Assembly: GCA_017509985.1 (NCBI GenBank)
Contig: JAFWOE010000007.1
Coordinates: 1-64,000 of the forward strand
Reading direction: 5' to 3'
Length of the DNA: 64,000 bases
Source of the DNA: Lachnospiraceae bacterium
GTDB lineage: Bacteria; Bacillota; Clostridia; Lachnospirales; Lachnospiraceae
Every line of letters starts with the position of its first letter. Position 1 is the stretch's first letter. Positions 34,788-43,059 of this stretch are shown here, piece after piece. Under the pieces are notes generated by a model that was given only the letters and a program-made list of their open reading frames with translations, was not told where the DNA came from and did no database searches. The position numbers and the translations under genes were made by a program.

Positions 34788-35782
34788 CTGCCGAAGGCGA
34801 GAGAGTTCTTCTGCGTGGAATAAGGATAGAGGCTTACCGGCTCGCTTACTTCGTCAAGAGCGCTGATTTCTTCCGGCGTCATATCCCAGTCTGTTGCCGC
34901 GAGATTGGCTTCCAGCTGCTCAATGTTGCGGGCGGCTGTCATAAGGGAGCACACGCCGGGCTTTTCGAGAAGGTAGCGAAGCGCCACGTGGGAGACCGGC
35001 CTTTCCCGGTCGGCGGCGATCTTTTCCAGTACGTCCACGATTCCGTAAAGCTTGTCCGGATCGATGGGGAAGCGGGCCGTTTCCGTAAGCGACGGAAAAC
35101 GGGTTCCCTTGGGCCACGGTTTGCTGCGGCTGTATTTTCCGGTAAGACATCCTGCGTACAGCGGGCTGTACGGGAGGATCACGATATCCTGGTCCAGGCA
35201 GGCCGGAACTAGTTCGTTCTCCAGTTCCCTGGTCATCAGGGAGTACTTGGCTTCCAGTGTGGAAAATTTGGTAAAACCGTTCACATCGGCGGTCCACTGG
35301 GCTTTCATCAGCTGCCAGCCCGAGAAGTTGGAGCAGCCGATGTAACGTACTTTTCCGCTTTTTACCAGTTCGTCCAGGGCGCCCATGGTCTCTTCGATGG
35401 GCGTTCCGGCATCGTAGATATGCAACTCGTAAATATCGATATACTCGGTTCCGAGACGAGTCAGGCTTTCTTCACAGCCCCGAATGATATGATCTCTTGT
35501 AAGGCCTTCTTTTCCGGGTGCGATCTTTGTAATCAGCACGATATCCTTGCGCAGATCGCCCAGTGCTTTGCCGAGGATCTTTTCCGCGAGGCCGTCGGAA
35601 TAGGTGTCCGCGGTGTCAAAGAAATTGATGCCGTTATCGATGGCGGTCCGGACCATCACATCGGCTTGGGCCTGGTCTACTTCGCCGCTTCTTTTATAAT
35701 TTCCGAGGCCTCCGAAGGTTCCTGTTCCGAGACAGAGCTCGGATACTTCAAGTCCGGTGCGGCCTAATAAACGCTTTCTCAT
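34784..35782 (-). CDS. Aldo/keto reductase (second)
   Basis: A 332-residue AKR with catalytic Asp56, Tyr61 (DTADTYSDG), Lys86 (ITKIAPG) and His121 (LHIYD). The start is MRKRLLGRTGLEV with GGAGGA ten bases upstream; the much longer open frame upstream runs across the GRE2 gene and is spurious. It lies 20 bp after GRE2 and overlaps the MATE start. A GRE with an adjacent AKR on each side of the cluster suggests both GRE reactions yield or use a carbonyl compound. Confidence 0.92.
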   Translation of the reverse strand: MRKRLLGRTGLEVSELCLGTGTFGGLGNYKRSGEVDQAQADVMVRTAIDNGINFFDTADTYSDGLAEKILGKALGDLRKDIVLITKIAPGKEGLTRDHIIRGCEESLTRLGTEYIDIYELHIYDAGTPIEETMGALDELVKSGKVRYIGCSNFSGWQLMKAQWTADVNGFTKFSTLEAKYSLMTRELENELVPACLDQDIVILPYSPLYAGCLTGKYSRSKPWPKGTRFPSLTETARFPIDPDKLYGIVDVLEKIAADRERPVSHVALRYLLEKPGVCSLMTAARNIEQLEANLAATDWDMTPEEISALDEVSEPVSLYPYSTQKNSLAFGR

Positions 35783-35802
35783 AAATACTTTCCTCCGATT
35801 CT

Positions 35803-38181
35803 TTACAGGGTCTCCACGGTACGAGAGATGATTTCTTCCTGAACCGCCCGGGACAGGTTGCTGAAATATGCGCTGTAGGTGGCAACGCGGACCAGAAGGT
35901 CTCTGTACTGTTCGGGATGTTCCATGGCTTTTTTCAGAGTTTCGTTGTCGATAAAGTTGAACTGGATAATATCGCCTCCCTGAGCGCAGTACAGACGAAG
36001 CAGCGCAGCCAGCCTGCGAAGCTTGGAGGGATCGTCCAGGTTGGCGGGATCGAATTTCACGTTGGTTACGGAACCGCCGATGGCGTTGCCGTAATTCATC
36101 TTGCAGATGGACTGCATGGTAGCTGTGATTCCTTCGGTGTTTCTGCCCTGGTAAGGAGACATGCCGCCCTCCGAGAAAGGTTCGCCGGCTTTTCGGCCGT
36201 CCGGGGTGGCGCCGGTGCGCCAGCCGAGGCTGATGTTGGAGGTGATGGCTCCGCCGGCTCCGGTAAACAGACGGTTGCCGTGGCAATGGTACTTCATGCA
36301 TTCGTCGCATACCCTTACCAGTACATCGTTGACGATGTCATCCACAAAGTCCACGTCGTTTCCGTATTTCGGCGCGTTGAGCAGAGCGCGCTGAATCGGC
36401 TCATAGCCTTCAAAATTATGGTCAATGGCTTCCATGACTTCCGCCATTGTAAAGAGTTTGTCCTCGAATACGACTTTCTTAAGGGCCGCAAGAGAATCTC
36501 CCACAGTGGGGATACCGCTGCACCATACACTGATGGTGGAATAGAGGGTGCCGCCGTCCACCACATCGGTGCCGCTTTCGATACAGCCTTCATACAGGGA
36601 GGAAAGAAGCGGGTTCGGAAGCATTTCGCCGGACATCTTCATATACAGTCCCATGGCGGTGATGGAGGGTTTAAGAGCAGCTTCCAGCTGCGTTTCAAAA
36701 GCCTGCCAGACTTCTTCGTACGATGTGAAATCGGCAGCGTTTCCGGTGGCCGGGCCGAACTGTTTTCCGGTGGCGCGGCAGACGCCGTTGTTGAGAGCCA
36801 TTTCAAGTACCATGGGCACATTGAAGAAGTCGCCGCCCACGTCATGGGAGATGCCGGGTACGGTACGAAGGAAGCAGGCTGTAAGCGCGCAGTTGCTGGC
36901 TTCGTCGAAGGTCTTGCCCGCATTCATCATCTGGGTAATGATCGTTTCCTGAGGAACGAATTTGATCTTTCCTTTTCCGTGTTTAGCCACTTCCAGTCCT
37001 TTAAGCAGAATCGTATCCGAGATGGTGTTGTGGATGAAGAAGACCATATCTTCCTGAAGCATGACTTCATCCTCAGCTTCCAGGAACAGCATGGTCAGAT
37101 CTTCACAGAGATTGCGCTTACTGCCCGGAGTGATGCCTCCCAGTTGTACGGGAGCCAGATCGATGCCCGCACGTCCGCCCGATTTTCCGCTGGAAACGAT
37201 GGGAGAGGGCATGATGGTCTCGTTCATCTTTATGAAGAGGAACGAGATCAGTTCTTTTATCTGGTCACGGGTAAATGTTCCGTTTTCCAGATCGTTTACA
37301 TAGTATTTATAGAGATATTGATCCATACGGCCGAAACCGGTTCCGGGGCCGTAGCCTTCCAGCATGATGGCAGTGAACATGAACCAGATGGACTGAAGAG
37401 CTTCATGAAAGTTATCTGCAGGCATGGCGGGAACTTTACGGCAGACCCTGGCCATGTTCTCCAGTTCTGCTTTCCGTTCGGGATCCTGTTCGGCTGCAGC
37501 CTGACGTTCTGCTTCTGCAGCATAGCGTTCCGCAAAAGCGACCGTGGCATTCAGACTGATCTTCATGGCCCTGAGATAAATAAGCTGCTGGTACTGGTCT
37601 ACATCGGTAAGATCAAGAGAAGCGATCTTTTCATCTACTTTTTTTAAAAGACCGGTAACGCCCCAGTCCAGCAGACGTTCATAACCGGGAATGCAGTGGG
37701 CGATATGCTGGCCGTCGATCGGCGCGCCGCCGCCCTGTTCCCAGACATAGCCACGGGTCTCTTTATAATCATCCGGTACCGCAGCCCACCACTTGTCGTT
37801 CAGCGCCCTGCCTTTCCAGAAGGAGAGAAGGTCCACAAAGTATTTTTCTTCATCGTCGGTAAGAGATTTTACCTTTTCTGCTTCACGCTCTCCGGAATCA
37901 TGGAAGTATTCTGCCATATACCATTTCCATTCCACATCCGGGATAAGGGGGCCGCCTTTCGGCTTGCTGGTCATATGCCCCACGATCACTTCGTTTTCGT
38001 AAATATGGGTAGAACAGTTTAAAAGAAGTTTTTCCAGAGCGCGGGCACGTATAATCGGCATGGGTTCGCATTCGTTTTCCTCATAGGCCTCCTTGAAATA
38101 CTGCGCACGCTCCGTACACAGTTCCGGAGTTTTGAAGGTCTGCTCTTTTAAAAACTCTATACGTTCTTTTGCGCTTAACAT
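35803..38181 (-). CDS. Glycyl-radical-enzyme-family protein with Thr at the radical-glycine site (GRE2)
   Basis: A 792-residue paralogue of GRE1 at the fold level. Landmarks are GRMDQYLYKYY, the Cys loop LTACFLRTV with Cys436, MALNNG, and the C-terminal loop RVATYSAYF, where the canonical Gly is Thr768 (codon ACC). The Cys-loop context (ACFLR) again lacks the GCVE Glu and differs from GRE1 (GCTFP), so the substrates probably differ. AAGGAGG precedes the ATG. No activase is adjacent. It is first in an operon with an AKR and a MATE carrier behind a LysR-regulon promoter. Confidence 0.9.
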   Translation of the reverse strand: MLSAKERIEFLKEQTFKTPELCTERAQYFKEAYEENECEPMPIIRARALEKLLLNCSTHIYENEVIVGHMTSKPKGGPLIPDVEWKWYMAEYFHDSGEREAEKVKSLTDDEEKYFVDLLSFWKGRALNDKWWAAVPDDYKETRGYVWEQGGGAPIDGQHIAHCIPGYERLLDWGVTGLLKKVDEKIASLDLTDVDQYQQLIYLRAMKISLNATVAFAERYAAEAERQAAAEQDPERKAELENMARVCRKVPAMPADNFHEALQSIWFMFTAIMLEGYGPGTGFGRMDQYLYKYYVNDLENGTFTRDQIKELISFLFIKMNETIMPSPIVSSGKSGGRAGIDLAPVQLGGITPGSKRNLCEDLTMLFLEAEDEVMLQEDMVFFIHNTISDTILLKGLEVAKHGKGKIKFVPQETIITQMMNAGKTFDEASNCALTACFLRTVPGISHDVGGDFFNVPMVLEMALNNGVCRATGKQFGPATGNAADFTSYEEVWQAFETQLEAALKPSITAMGLYMKMSGEMLPNPLLSSLYEGCIESGTDVVDGGTLYSTISVWCSGIPTVGDSLAALKKVVFEDKLFTMAEVMEAIDHNFEGYEPIQRALLNAPKYGNDVDFVDDIVNDVLVRVCDECMKYHCHGNRLFTGAGGAITSNISLGWRTGATPDGRKAGEPFSEGGMSPYQGRNTEGITATMQSICKMNYGNAIGGSVTNVKFDPANLDDPSKLRRLAALLRLYCAQGGDIIQFNFIDNETLKKAMEHPEQYRDLLVRVATYSAYFSNLSRAVQEEIISRTVETL

Positions 38182-38273
38182 TGTAATCCTCCTTTATATT
38201 ATTCTTCCGGCCTGCCCTGGCAGACGATCAGGATCCGGACAGAAAATGCCCGTATTTTTCCATGGTTTCCTTT

Positions 38274-38328
38274 ATTTTATCATCTGCCTTTTGTGGGCGG
38301 AAGTAACTTCTCTGCATCGTATAGTAAC
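38274..38328 (-). promoter_or_regulatory. LysR-regulon promoter 4 (GRE2 operon)
   Basis: GCGGAAGTAACT-N11-TATAGTAAC spans 38297-38328. Toward GRE2 on the minus strand, TTCCGC is followed after exactly 17 bp by TAAAAT (38274-38279), the same arrangement and -10 box as at the CoA-transferase promoter. The second half is the least conserved copy. Confidence 0.72.
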
Positions 38329-38407
38329 TATTCGTTCACAGAAACCGGCGCTGTTTTTCTTGCGAACACATCGGTTGCTTGGTATAGTTTTAAAAGGAGG
38401 GCAGAGC

Positions 38408-39253
38408 ATGAGACTTAAGAGAGTTGCGGCTGCTTATTTCAGCCCCACAGGCAATACAAAAAGGGTCGCAATAACCATTGCAGAACAGGTCGCAGACCGT
38501 GAAGGACTTCCGGTGCAGGAAATGGATCTCACCCTGCCCGAAGGAAGGAAAGACGTCCGGTCTTTCGGCCCCTGTGAACTGCTGGTACTGGGGATGCCGG
38601 TCTATGCGGGAAGAATCCCCAACAAGATCCTGCCTGTGGTTCAGACACTGTTCAAAGGGAACGGCGCACTGGCCGTTCCGGTGGTGACCTTCGGAAACCG
38701 GAGCTATGACAACGCACTGATCGAGATGTGTTCGGAACTGGAGAAGAACAGTTTTCATACGATTGCCGGGGCTGCATTTGCTTCGGAACATGTTTTCTCG
38801 CCCCTTCTGGCGCCGGGACGTCCGGATGAAGAAGACCGGAAGGAGATCCTTGCGTTTGCGGGGAACGTATCCTCAAAGATCCGGGAGATCGAACCCGGAG
38901 AAAACGACGGCATGGCCGCAGTCCCGGAACCTGTACAGGTAAGGGGAGAATTCCCGATTCCCGGATATTACCAGCCTCTTGGTGAGGACGGACAGCCGGC
39001 GGTTTTCCTGAAAGCAAAGCCAAAAACAGCGGATTCCTGCAATGACTGCGGAATCTGCGCCGAAGTATGTCCGATGGGTTCTGTCAGTTCCGGAAATCAC
39101 GGAGAAGTGACCGGGATCTGCATCAAATGTCAGGCCTGCACCAGAGCCTGTCCTATGCACTCCAGATATTTTGACGACCCGGCCATGCTTTCCCATATCC
39201 GATATCTTACTGATCACTATCAGAGAAAGACAGTAAACGAAGTGTTCCTTTGA
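38408..39253 (+). CDS. EFR1-type flavodoxin-ferredoxin fusion protein
   Basis: A 281-residue electron-transfer protein. The N-terminal flavodoxin-like domain has YFSPTGNTKRVA for the FMN phosphate, and the C-terminus has two 4Fe-4S motifs (CNDCGICAEVCP and CIKCQACTRACP). I start at MRLKRVAAAY with AAAGGAGGG upstream; the open frame continues upstream into the regulatory region but has no ribosome site. Divergent from GRE2 and 15 bp upstream of the LysR gene. A role in reducing the GRE activase is possible; activases need a flavodoxin or ferredoxin. Confidence 0.9.
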   Translation: MRLKRVAAAYFSPTGNTKRVAITIAEQVADREGLPVQEMDLTLPEGRKDVRSFGPCELLVLGMPVYAGRIPNKILPVVQTLFKGNGALAVPVVTFGNRSYDNALIEMCSELEKNSFHTIAGAAFASEHVFSPLLAPGRPDEEDRKEILAFAGNVSSKIREIEPGENDGMAAVPEPVQVRGEFPIPGYYQPLGEDGQPAVFLKAKPKTADSCNDCGICAEVCPMGSVSSGNHGEVTGICIKCQACTRACPMHSRYFDDPAMLSHIRYLTDHYQRKTVNEVFL

Positions 39254-39268
39254 AGTATAGGAGGACTT

Positions 39269-40141
39269 ATGAACGATAGTCAGATCAAAGCTGTATTAAA
39301 ATCGGCGGAATACGGCAGCTTCACAAAGGCAGCTGAGGATCTTTTTATTTCACGTCAGGCATTAAAAAAACAGATAGACGCCCTTGAGGATGAACTCGGA
39401 TTTATGATTTTCATCCGTTCTCATCAGGGTGTTCTGCAGACGCCTGCAGGAGAGGAATTCTGCAGACGGATGGAGAGAGTGTACTCTGATGCGGAAGAAG
39501 CAGTCAGGCAATGCAGGACTATCGCGATTTCACAGGAAGGCATACGCATAGCTTTGCCGCACCACCCGAGATTCCTGCTGGAAAATGTGTTTTCCGAGTT
39601 TCATCAAAGATATCCTGAAATCAAACTGCAGGTCGTTCTGGTCGGTTTTTTCAATGCGATAGATAAGCTGAAGGAAAATGAAGTGGATATCGTAGAATAT
39701 ACTTACAGGCCTTTCCTTGAAACAACAGGACTGGCCCATCTTAAGATGTTTCCTCTCCCATACCGGTGCCTGATGGCCGCAAGCCATCCTCTGGCAGGAA
39801 AAAGCTGCCTTTCGATCAGGGAACTTGCAGGTTATCAGGTGTTCCTGCATACCGGGGAGAGGCATATTTCGGAAGAACTGGAAGCTGGCGGCATTGCTTT
39901 TGATACTACAGGAAATGAACTGGATAAAATCAGAAACATATGCTATAACGGAGGAATTTTCATCTCCAAAGCATATTATCTGGATTATCTTTCACCGCTG
40001 GTAACGGTCAGGCTGAATACGGAATATATACCGGTGGCTGGTGTGCTTTTCCGTAAAAATGCTTCTGAGCAGGTGATAAAATTCCTGAATCTGATCAGGG
40101 AGATGTATCCGGAAGAACAGTACCTCGGGGCAGACAGTTAA
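39269..40141 (+). CDS. LysR-family transcriptional regulator (second paralogue)
   Basis: A 290-residue LTTR. The N-terminal HTH (SFTKAAEDLFISRQALKKQIDALEDELGF) is near-identical to that of the first paralogue, and similarity continues through the effector domain (TTGNELDKIRNICYNGGIFISKAYYLDYL). GGAGG precedes the ATG, 15 bp after the flavodoxin-ferredoxin gene. Likely reads the same 32-bp elements, perhaps with a different effector. Which of the two controls which promoter cannot be settled from sequence. Confidence 0.92.
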   Translation: MNDSQIKAVLKSAEYGSFTKAAEDLFISRQALKKQIDALEDELGFMIFIRSHQGVLQTPAGEEFCRRMERVYSDAEEAVRQCRTIAISQEGIRIALPHHPRFLLENVFSEFHQRYPEIKLQVVLVGFFNAIDKLKENEVDIVEYTYRPFLETTGLAHLKMFPLPYRCLMAASHPLAGKSCLSIRELAGYQVFLHTGERHISEELEAGGIAFDTTGNELDKIRNICYNGGIFISKAYYLDYLSPLVTVRLNTEYIPVAGVLFRKNASEQVIKFLNLIREMYPEEQYLGADS

Positions 40142-40151
40142 GAATTGAGAT

Positions 40152-40418
40152 TCAGATCAGATCCGGAGCGTCCAGGTCTTTAAGAACATCGTCTCTTGTA
40201 TAGCCGTCCACATTGCCGCAGCCGCTTTCCAGTATATATTCGGCTGAAAAATCCGTGACTCCGTCCTGGACGGCCTGATCGATATACGCAAGCATCAGTA
40301 CCGTGATCACGTCATCGGGCTGCTGGTCGTTTTTCCGGCATCTTTCATAAAATGAGTCAATAATATCTTTTGAAATATCAAAGGTGATTCCGGCTTTCAT
40401 GCGTTCATCTTCACTCAT
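40152..40418 (-). CDS. Small ribbon-helix-helix-like protein
   Basis: An 88-residue acidic protein not known to me. Its N-terminal half (GITFDISKDIIDSF then QQPDDVITVLMLAYID) has the strand-helix-helix order of a ribbon-helix-helix DNA-binding domain, with a turn at QQPDD. The C-terminal ~35 residues (ESGCGNVDGYTRDDVLKDLD) could bind a partner. No toxin-like gene is adjacent. It lies 14 bp downstream of the lactonase gene on the same strand, so it may be co-transcribed. The DNA-binding proposal is tentative. Confidence 0.6.
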   Translation of the reverse strand: MSEDERMKAGITFDISKDIIDSFYERCRKNDQQPDDVITVLMLAYIDQAVQDGVTDFSAEYILESGCGNVDGYTRDDVLKDLDAPDLI

Positions 40419-40432
40419 TGTTCCGCACTCCT

Positions 40433-41593
40433 TTAACGGGCACTGTAAAACGCGATGGCTCCTGCGAGAGGCTGTTCGGTCCGGGATACTGCTTCGCCGA
40501 GAGTTCCGTCATTCAGGACAGGATAAGAGACAACGGCTCCTGCCCTGTAAGAGGCGGTGAGCAGGAAACGCCCGTCCGGAGACATGGCGCATGCCCGGGC
40601 ATAATCCGGAATACCTGTTACCAGCTGCAGGGGAGAAAGCGCCCCTGTTTCTTTATCTATACCGAATACCCGCAGAACATTAAGCTGACGCAGCAGGACA
40701 TAAAGACGTGTCCCTTCGTTGTTTATGCAGAGGTCTGTCTGAATGAATCCTGAAGGCAGTTCCGTATCCTCCGGGACAGACATGAAACTTCCGGCGCGGG
40801 TCAGCCTGCCTTCCGGATCAAAGCGGAAGGCGCTGACCATGGGCGTGGTCTCTTTATCTACATACAGGTATGGAAGTTCCGGATGGAATATGCTGTATCT
40901 GGGGTGAGAGCCCGGAGCGCATTCGAAAGGACTATCGCCGCATTTGATCAGCTTTCCGTGTTCTGCATCCAGCTTAAGCATTATCAGACGGTCCGCACCC
41001 TGATTGCATACCGCATACAGGGTCCCGTCGGGAGAACGGCGTATGGAGTGCGCATGAGGGCCGTACTGATTCGGCCCGGGGCCTTCCCCGCTGAGACGCA
41101 GAATATCACATGGCCTGCCTATGGCCCCTTCTCCTGAAACAGGGAACAGAACGATCGATGATTCAGCTTTTCTGATACGTATGGAGATCTGACCGTCTTC
41201 ATCGGTCTCTGTATATGTTGCGGCAGCACGTCCGCCATGATTCGCTGCAAGCAGGTATCTTCCTGAAGGATCGGTTACGAGCGAACATGGATTTGAACCG
41301 AAGGAGGGCACCCTGCATATTTCCGTAAGATCACCGGTTTCGGCATCTGCAGCGAACTCCACGATCTGTCCGCCGCCTCCCTTTCGAAAGAGGGGATTGT
41401 TTTCTACTTCGTCTGAAGCAAAGAGCCTGCGGTTGGATCTGTCCATCCATAATGCTCCTACGCTCAGTTCTTCGCAGACACGTTTTAAGAGAGTAAGCGT
41501 GCCGGTATCTGAGTTAAATTCATAAACAGAGATACCTGCCGTGGGGCCGTCGGACGCCCACCATGAGCCTATATAGACGAAAGTTTTATACAT
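40433..41593 (-). CDS. Lactonase-family seven-bladed beta-propeller protein
   Basis: A 386-residue protein of the 6-phosphogluconolactonase (Pgl)/carboxy-cis,cis-muconate cyclase propeller family. Repeated blades show NPCSLVTDPSGRYLLAANHGG, HAHSIRRSPDGTLYAVCNQG and ACAMSPDGRFLLTASYRAG. Start at MYKTFVYIGSW, with GGAGAGG upstream. There is no signal peptide, so it should hydrolyse a sugar or organic-acid lactone in the cytoplasm. It follows the MaoC gene on the same strand but behind a terminator-like hairpin. Confidence 0.9.
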   Translation of the reverse strand: MYKTFVYIGSWWASDGPTAGISVYEFNSDTGTLTLLKRVCEELSVGALWMDRSNRRLFASDEVENNPLFRKGGGGQIVEFAADAETGDLTEICRVPSFGSNPCSLVTDPSGRYLLAANHGGRAAATYTETDEDGQISIRIRKAESSIVLFPVSGEGAIGRPCDILRLSGEGPGPNQYGPHAHSIRRSPDGTLYAVCNQGADRLIMLKLDAEHGKLIKCGDSPFECAPGSHPRYSIFHPELPYLYVDKETTPMVSAFRFDPEGRLTRAGSFMSVPEDTELPSGFIQTDLCINNEGTRLYVLLRQLNVLRVFGIDKETGALSPLQLVTGIPDYARACAMSPDGRFLLTASYRAGAVVSYPVLNDGTLGEAVSRTEQPLAGAIAFYSAR

Positions 41594-41692
41594 TATTCCA
41601 AGCCTCTCCTTTTGCAGAGCAACAGTTCTTTTCACCCCGACAAACCGTCTGTGGGCAGGAGCCGCAAGACGGTTTGCTTCGGAATTATACTG

Positions 41693-41715
41693 AAAACGGG
41701 AGCGTGATCCGTTTT
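41693..41715 (-). terminator. Terminator-like hairpins after the MaoC gene
   Basis: On the minus strand, AAAACGG / CCGTTTT follows the MaoC stop at once and ends in TTTTC. A second 10-bp stem (CAAACCGTCT, 41641-41650 with 41667-41676) lies just beyond it. Confidence 0.6.
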
Positions 41716-41718
41716 GTA

Positions 41719-42960
41719 TCAAATCGGTTTGTCAAACTCGTTTTTTGCGACAAGCTTGACAACAGCGTTCGAGGTCGTGTGAACGACTCCGTCCTGGGTT
41801 TCGCCCCAGACTTTAAGCTCTACAAGGTGTTCGCCGTTCTCGACAAATTTTCTTACGACATTGCCCTTTACGAATGTCATGTTTCCATAGAAGAGCATAC
41901 GTCTTACCTGGTCATCCATCGATACGACAAAACCGTCGTCGCCGATCCAGTCGGTAATGGCGTGAACAAGCATCATTTCATTCTGGACTCCGGCGGAATT
42001 GGCGAACGGGGTTCCTCTTGCCCTTGCCGCATCGTCCGTGTAATGCCAGTCGCGAAGGAACATGTATTCATTCGTTTCCGGATCACGCGGGAAATGCTGG
42101 AGGTAATCGCGTTCTGCGGCCCACTTTATGGCATAAGCGAAAGGATAGCAGCTGACCATGGTACGTGCGCAGGAATCGCATACGTCTACCGGACCTTTGA
42201 TGACGGTCGGGATATCTTCGCCTTCCGTAACATCTTCCCAATAACGCGTTTTTGCACCGCGGCGGTTTTTGCCTTCAAGCTGATCATCGTACGCCTGATG
42301 GATCATGTCAAGCTCTTCATCGGAATATCGATGCTTTTTCTGGCCTTCATAAAGTTTGGCTGTTTTGCCTTTCCCGCCGCGCTTTCCGGGAGGAGTAGCC
42401 AGATAAATCGTACGGGAGTCAGCAATAGCTGCGACTTCTTCACGCTGGTTGATATAGTATCTCGGGCAGCTCTCCACAAACATTCTGTAGGGTTTGCCTT
42501 CGACTTTTTTCTCCACGATTCCGCCGTATTTATCATATACAGAGAAGGTATCGCCGACGCGTATCGGCTTCGGATATTTATGACTGTATCCGCCGTTCAT
42601 CCGGGAAACGCCCGGAATGTGCAGACGATCACCGAACGCAGACCCGAAAGCGATAGCGGTGTCAATAAGGGGAGGAGCAATAAAGCCGCCCCAGCGAGTG
42701 CTTCCTGCATAGTAAGGATCCCGCCAGAGGGGGTTGGGGTCACCGCAGGCGAAGGCAAAGATACGGATAAGGTCCTGCGTTACAACTTTATGCAGGATAC
42801 CGCGGTCATATTCGCCGACGGGAATCTTGTAGGGTGAAGGAGGCATGGCGATCTCGCCCCTGCCTTCATTGAACATTGCAATACGTTCATCCAGGCGTTT
42901 GTTCCAGTCTTCATCGCTTAAGTTTTCCCAGTTCAGTTCATTTTCGAATTCTTCGGACAT
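41719..42960 (-). CDS. MaoC-type double hot-dog acyl-CoA hydratase/dehydratase
   Basis: A 413-residue protein with two hot-dog domains, as in FAS1-dehydratase/MaoC hydratases that act on enoyl- or 3-hydroxyacyl-CoA. The N-terminal domain has GDPNPLWRDPYYAG, where the usual catalytic His of GDxNPxH is Trp. The C-terminal domain has RDWHYTDDAARARG, matching the HxDxxxAR segment of active MaoC domains. The single active site is therefore probably C-terminal. Start at MSEEFENEL with AAGGAAGGG upstream. Preceded by a LysR-regulon promoter. Confidence 0.87.
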   Translation of the reverse strand: MSEEFENELNWENLSDEDWNKRLDERIAMFNEGRGEIAMPPSPYKIPVGEYDRGILHKVVTQDLIRIFAFACGDPNPLWRDPYYAGSTRWGGFIAPPLIDTAIAFGSAFGDRLHIPGVSRMNGGYSHKYPKPIRVGDTFSVYDKYGGIVEKKVEGKPYRMFVESCPRYYINQREEVAAIADSRTIYLATPPGKRGGKGKTAKLYEGQKKHRYSDEELDMIHQAYDDQLEGKNRRGAKTRYWEDVTEGEDIPTVIKGPVDVCDSCARTMVSCYPFAYAIKWAAERDYLQHFPRDPETNEYMFLRDWHYTDDAARARGTPFANSAGVQNEMMLVHAITDWIGDDGFVVSMDDQVRRMLFYGNMTFVKGNVVRKFVENGEHLVELKVWGETQDGVVHTTSNAVVKLVAKNEFDKPI

Positions 42961-42988
42961 AAAACGACCCTTCCTTTCTTTTTTCTTA

Positions 42989-43044
42989 AGTATATCATTC
43001 GTTTTTTCTGCTTCGGAAGTAACATTATGCTCCCGCATGTTAAC
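42989..43044 (-). promoter_or_regulatory. LysR-regulon promoter 5 (MaoC gene)
   Basis: TCGGAAGTAACA-N11-CATGTTAAC spans 43013-43044. Toward MaoC on the minus strand, the weak -35 is followed after 18 bp by TATACT (42989-42994), about 28 bp before the start codon. The right half merges with a palindrome, GTTAACCGCAGGTTAAC (43039-43055). Confidence 0.68.
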
Positions 43045-43059
43045 CGCAGGTTAACGTCG

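Noticed and set aside
34784..36310. A 508-residue frame containing the second aldo/keto reductase
   Set aside because: Its first ~175 residues are an Arg/His/Ser-rich shadow of GRE2; the true start at 35782 has a strong ribosome site.
35917..37647. A 576-residue open frame on the plus strand across GRE2
   Set aside because: Antisense shadow of a high-quality coding sequence, with no ribosome site and no recognisable family.
38281..38407. A second LysR element for the flavodoxin-ferredoxin gene
   Set aside because: No rightward-facing GCGGAAGT half lies between site 38297-38328 and the gene, so I do not include it in the regulon.
38093..39253. Long start for the flavodoxin-ferredoxin protein
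   Set aside because: The extra N-terminus overlaps GRE2 and the regulatory region; AAAGGAGGG marks the start at 38408.
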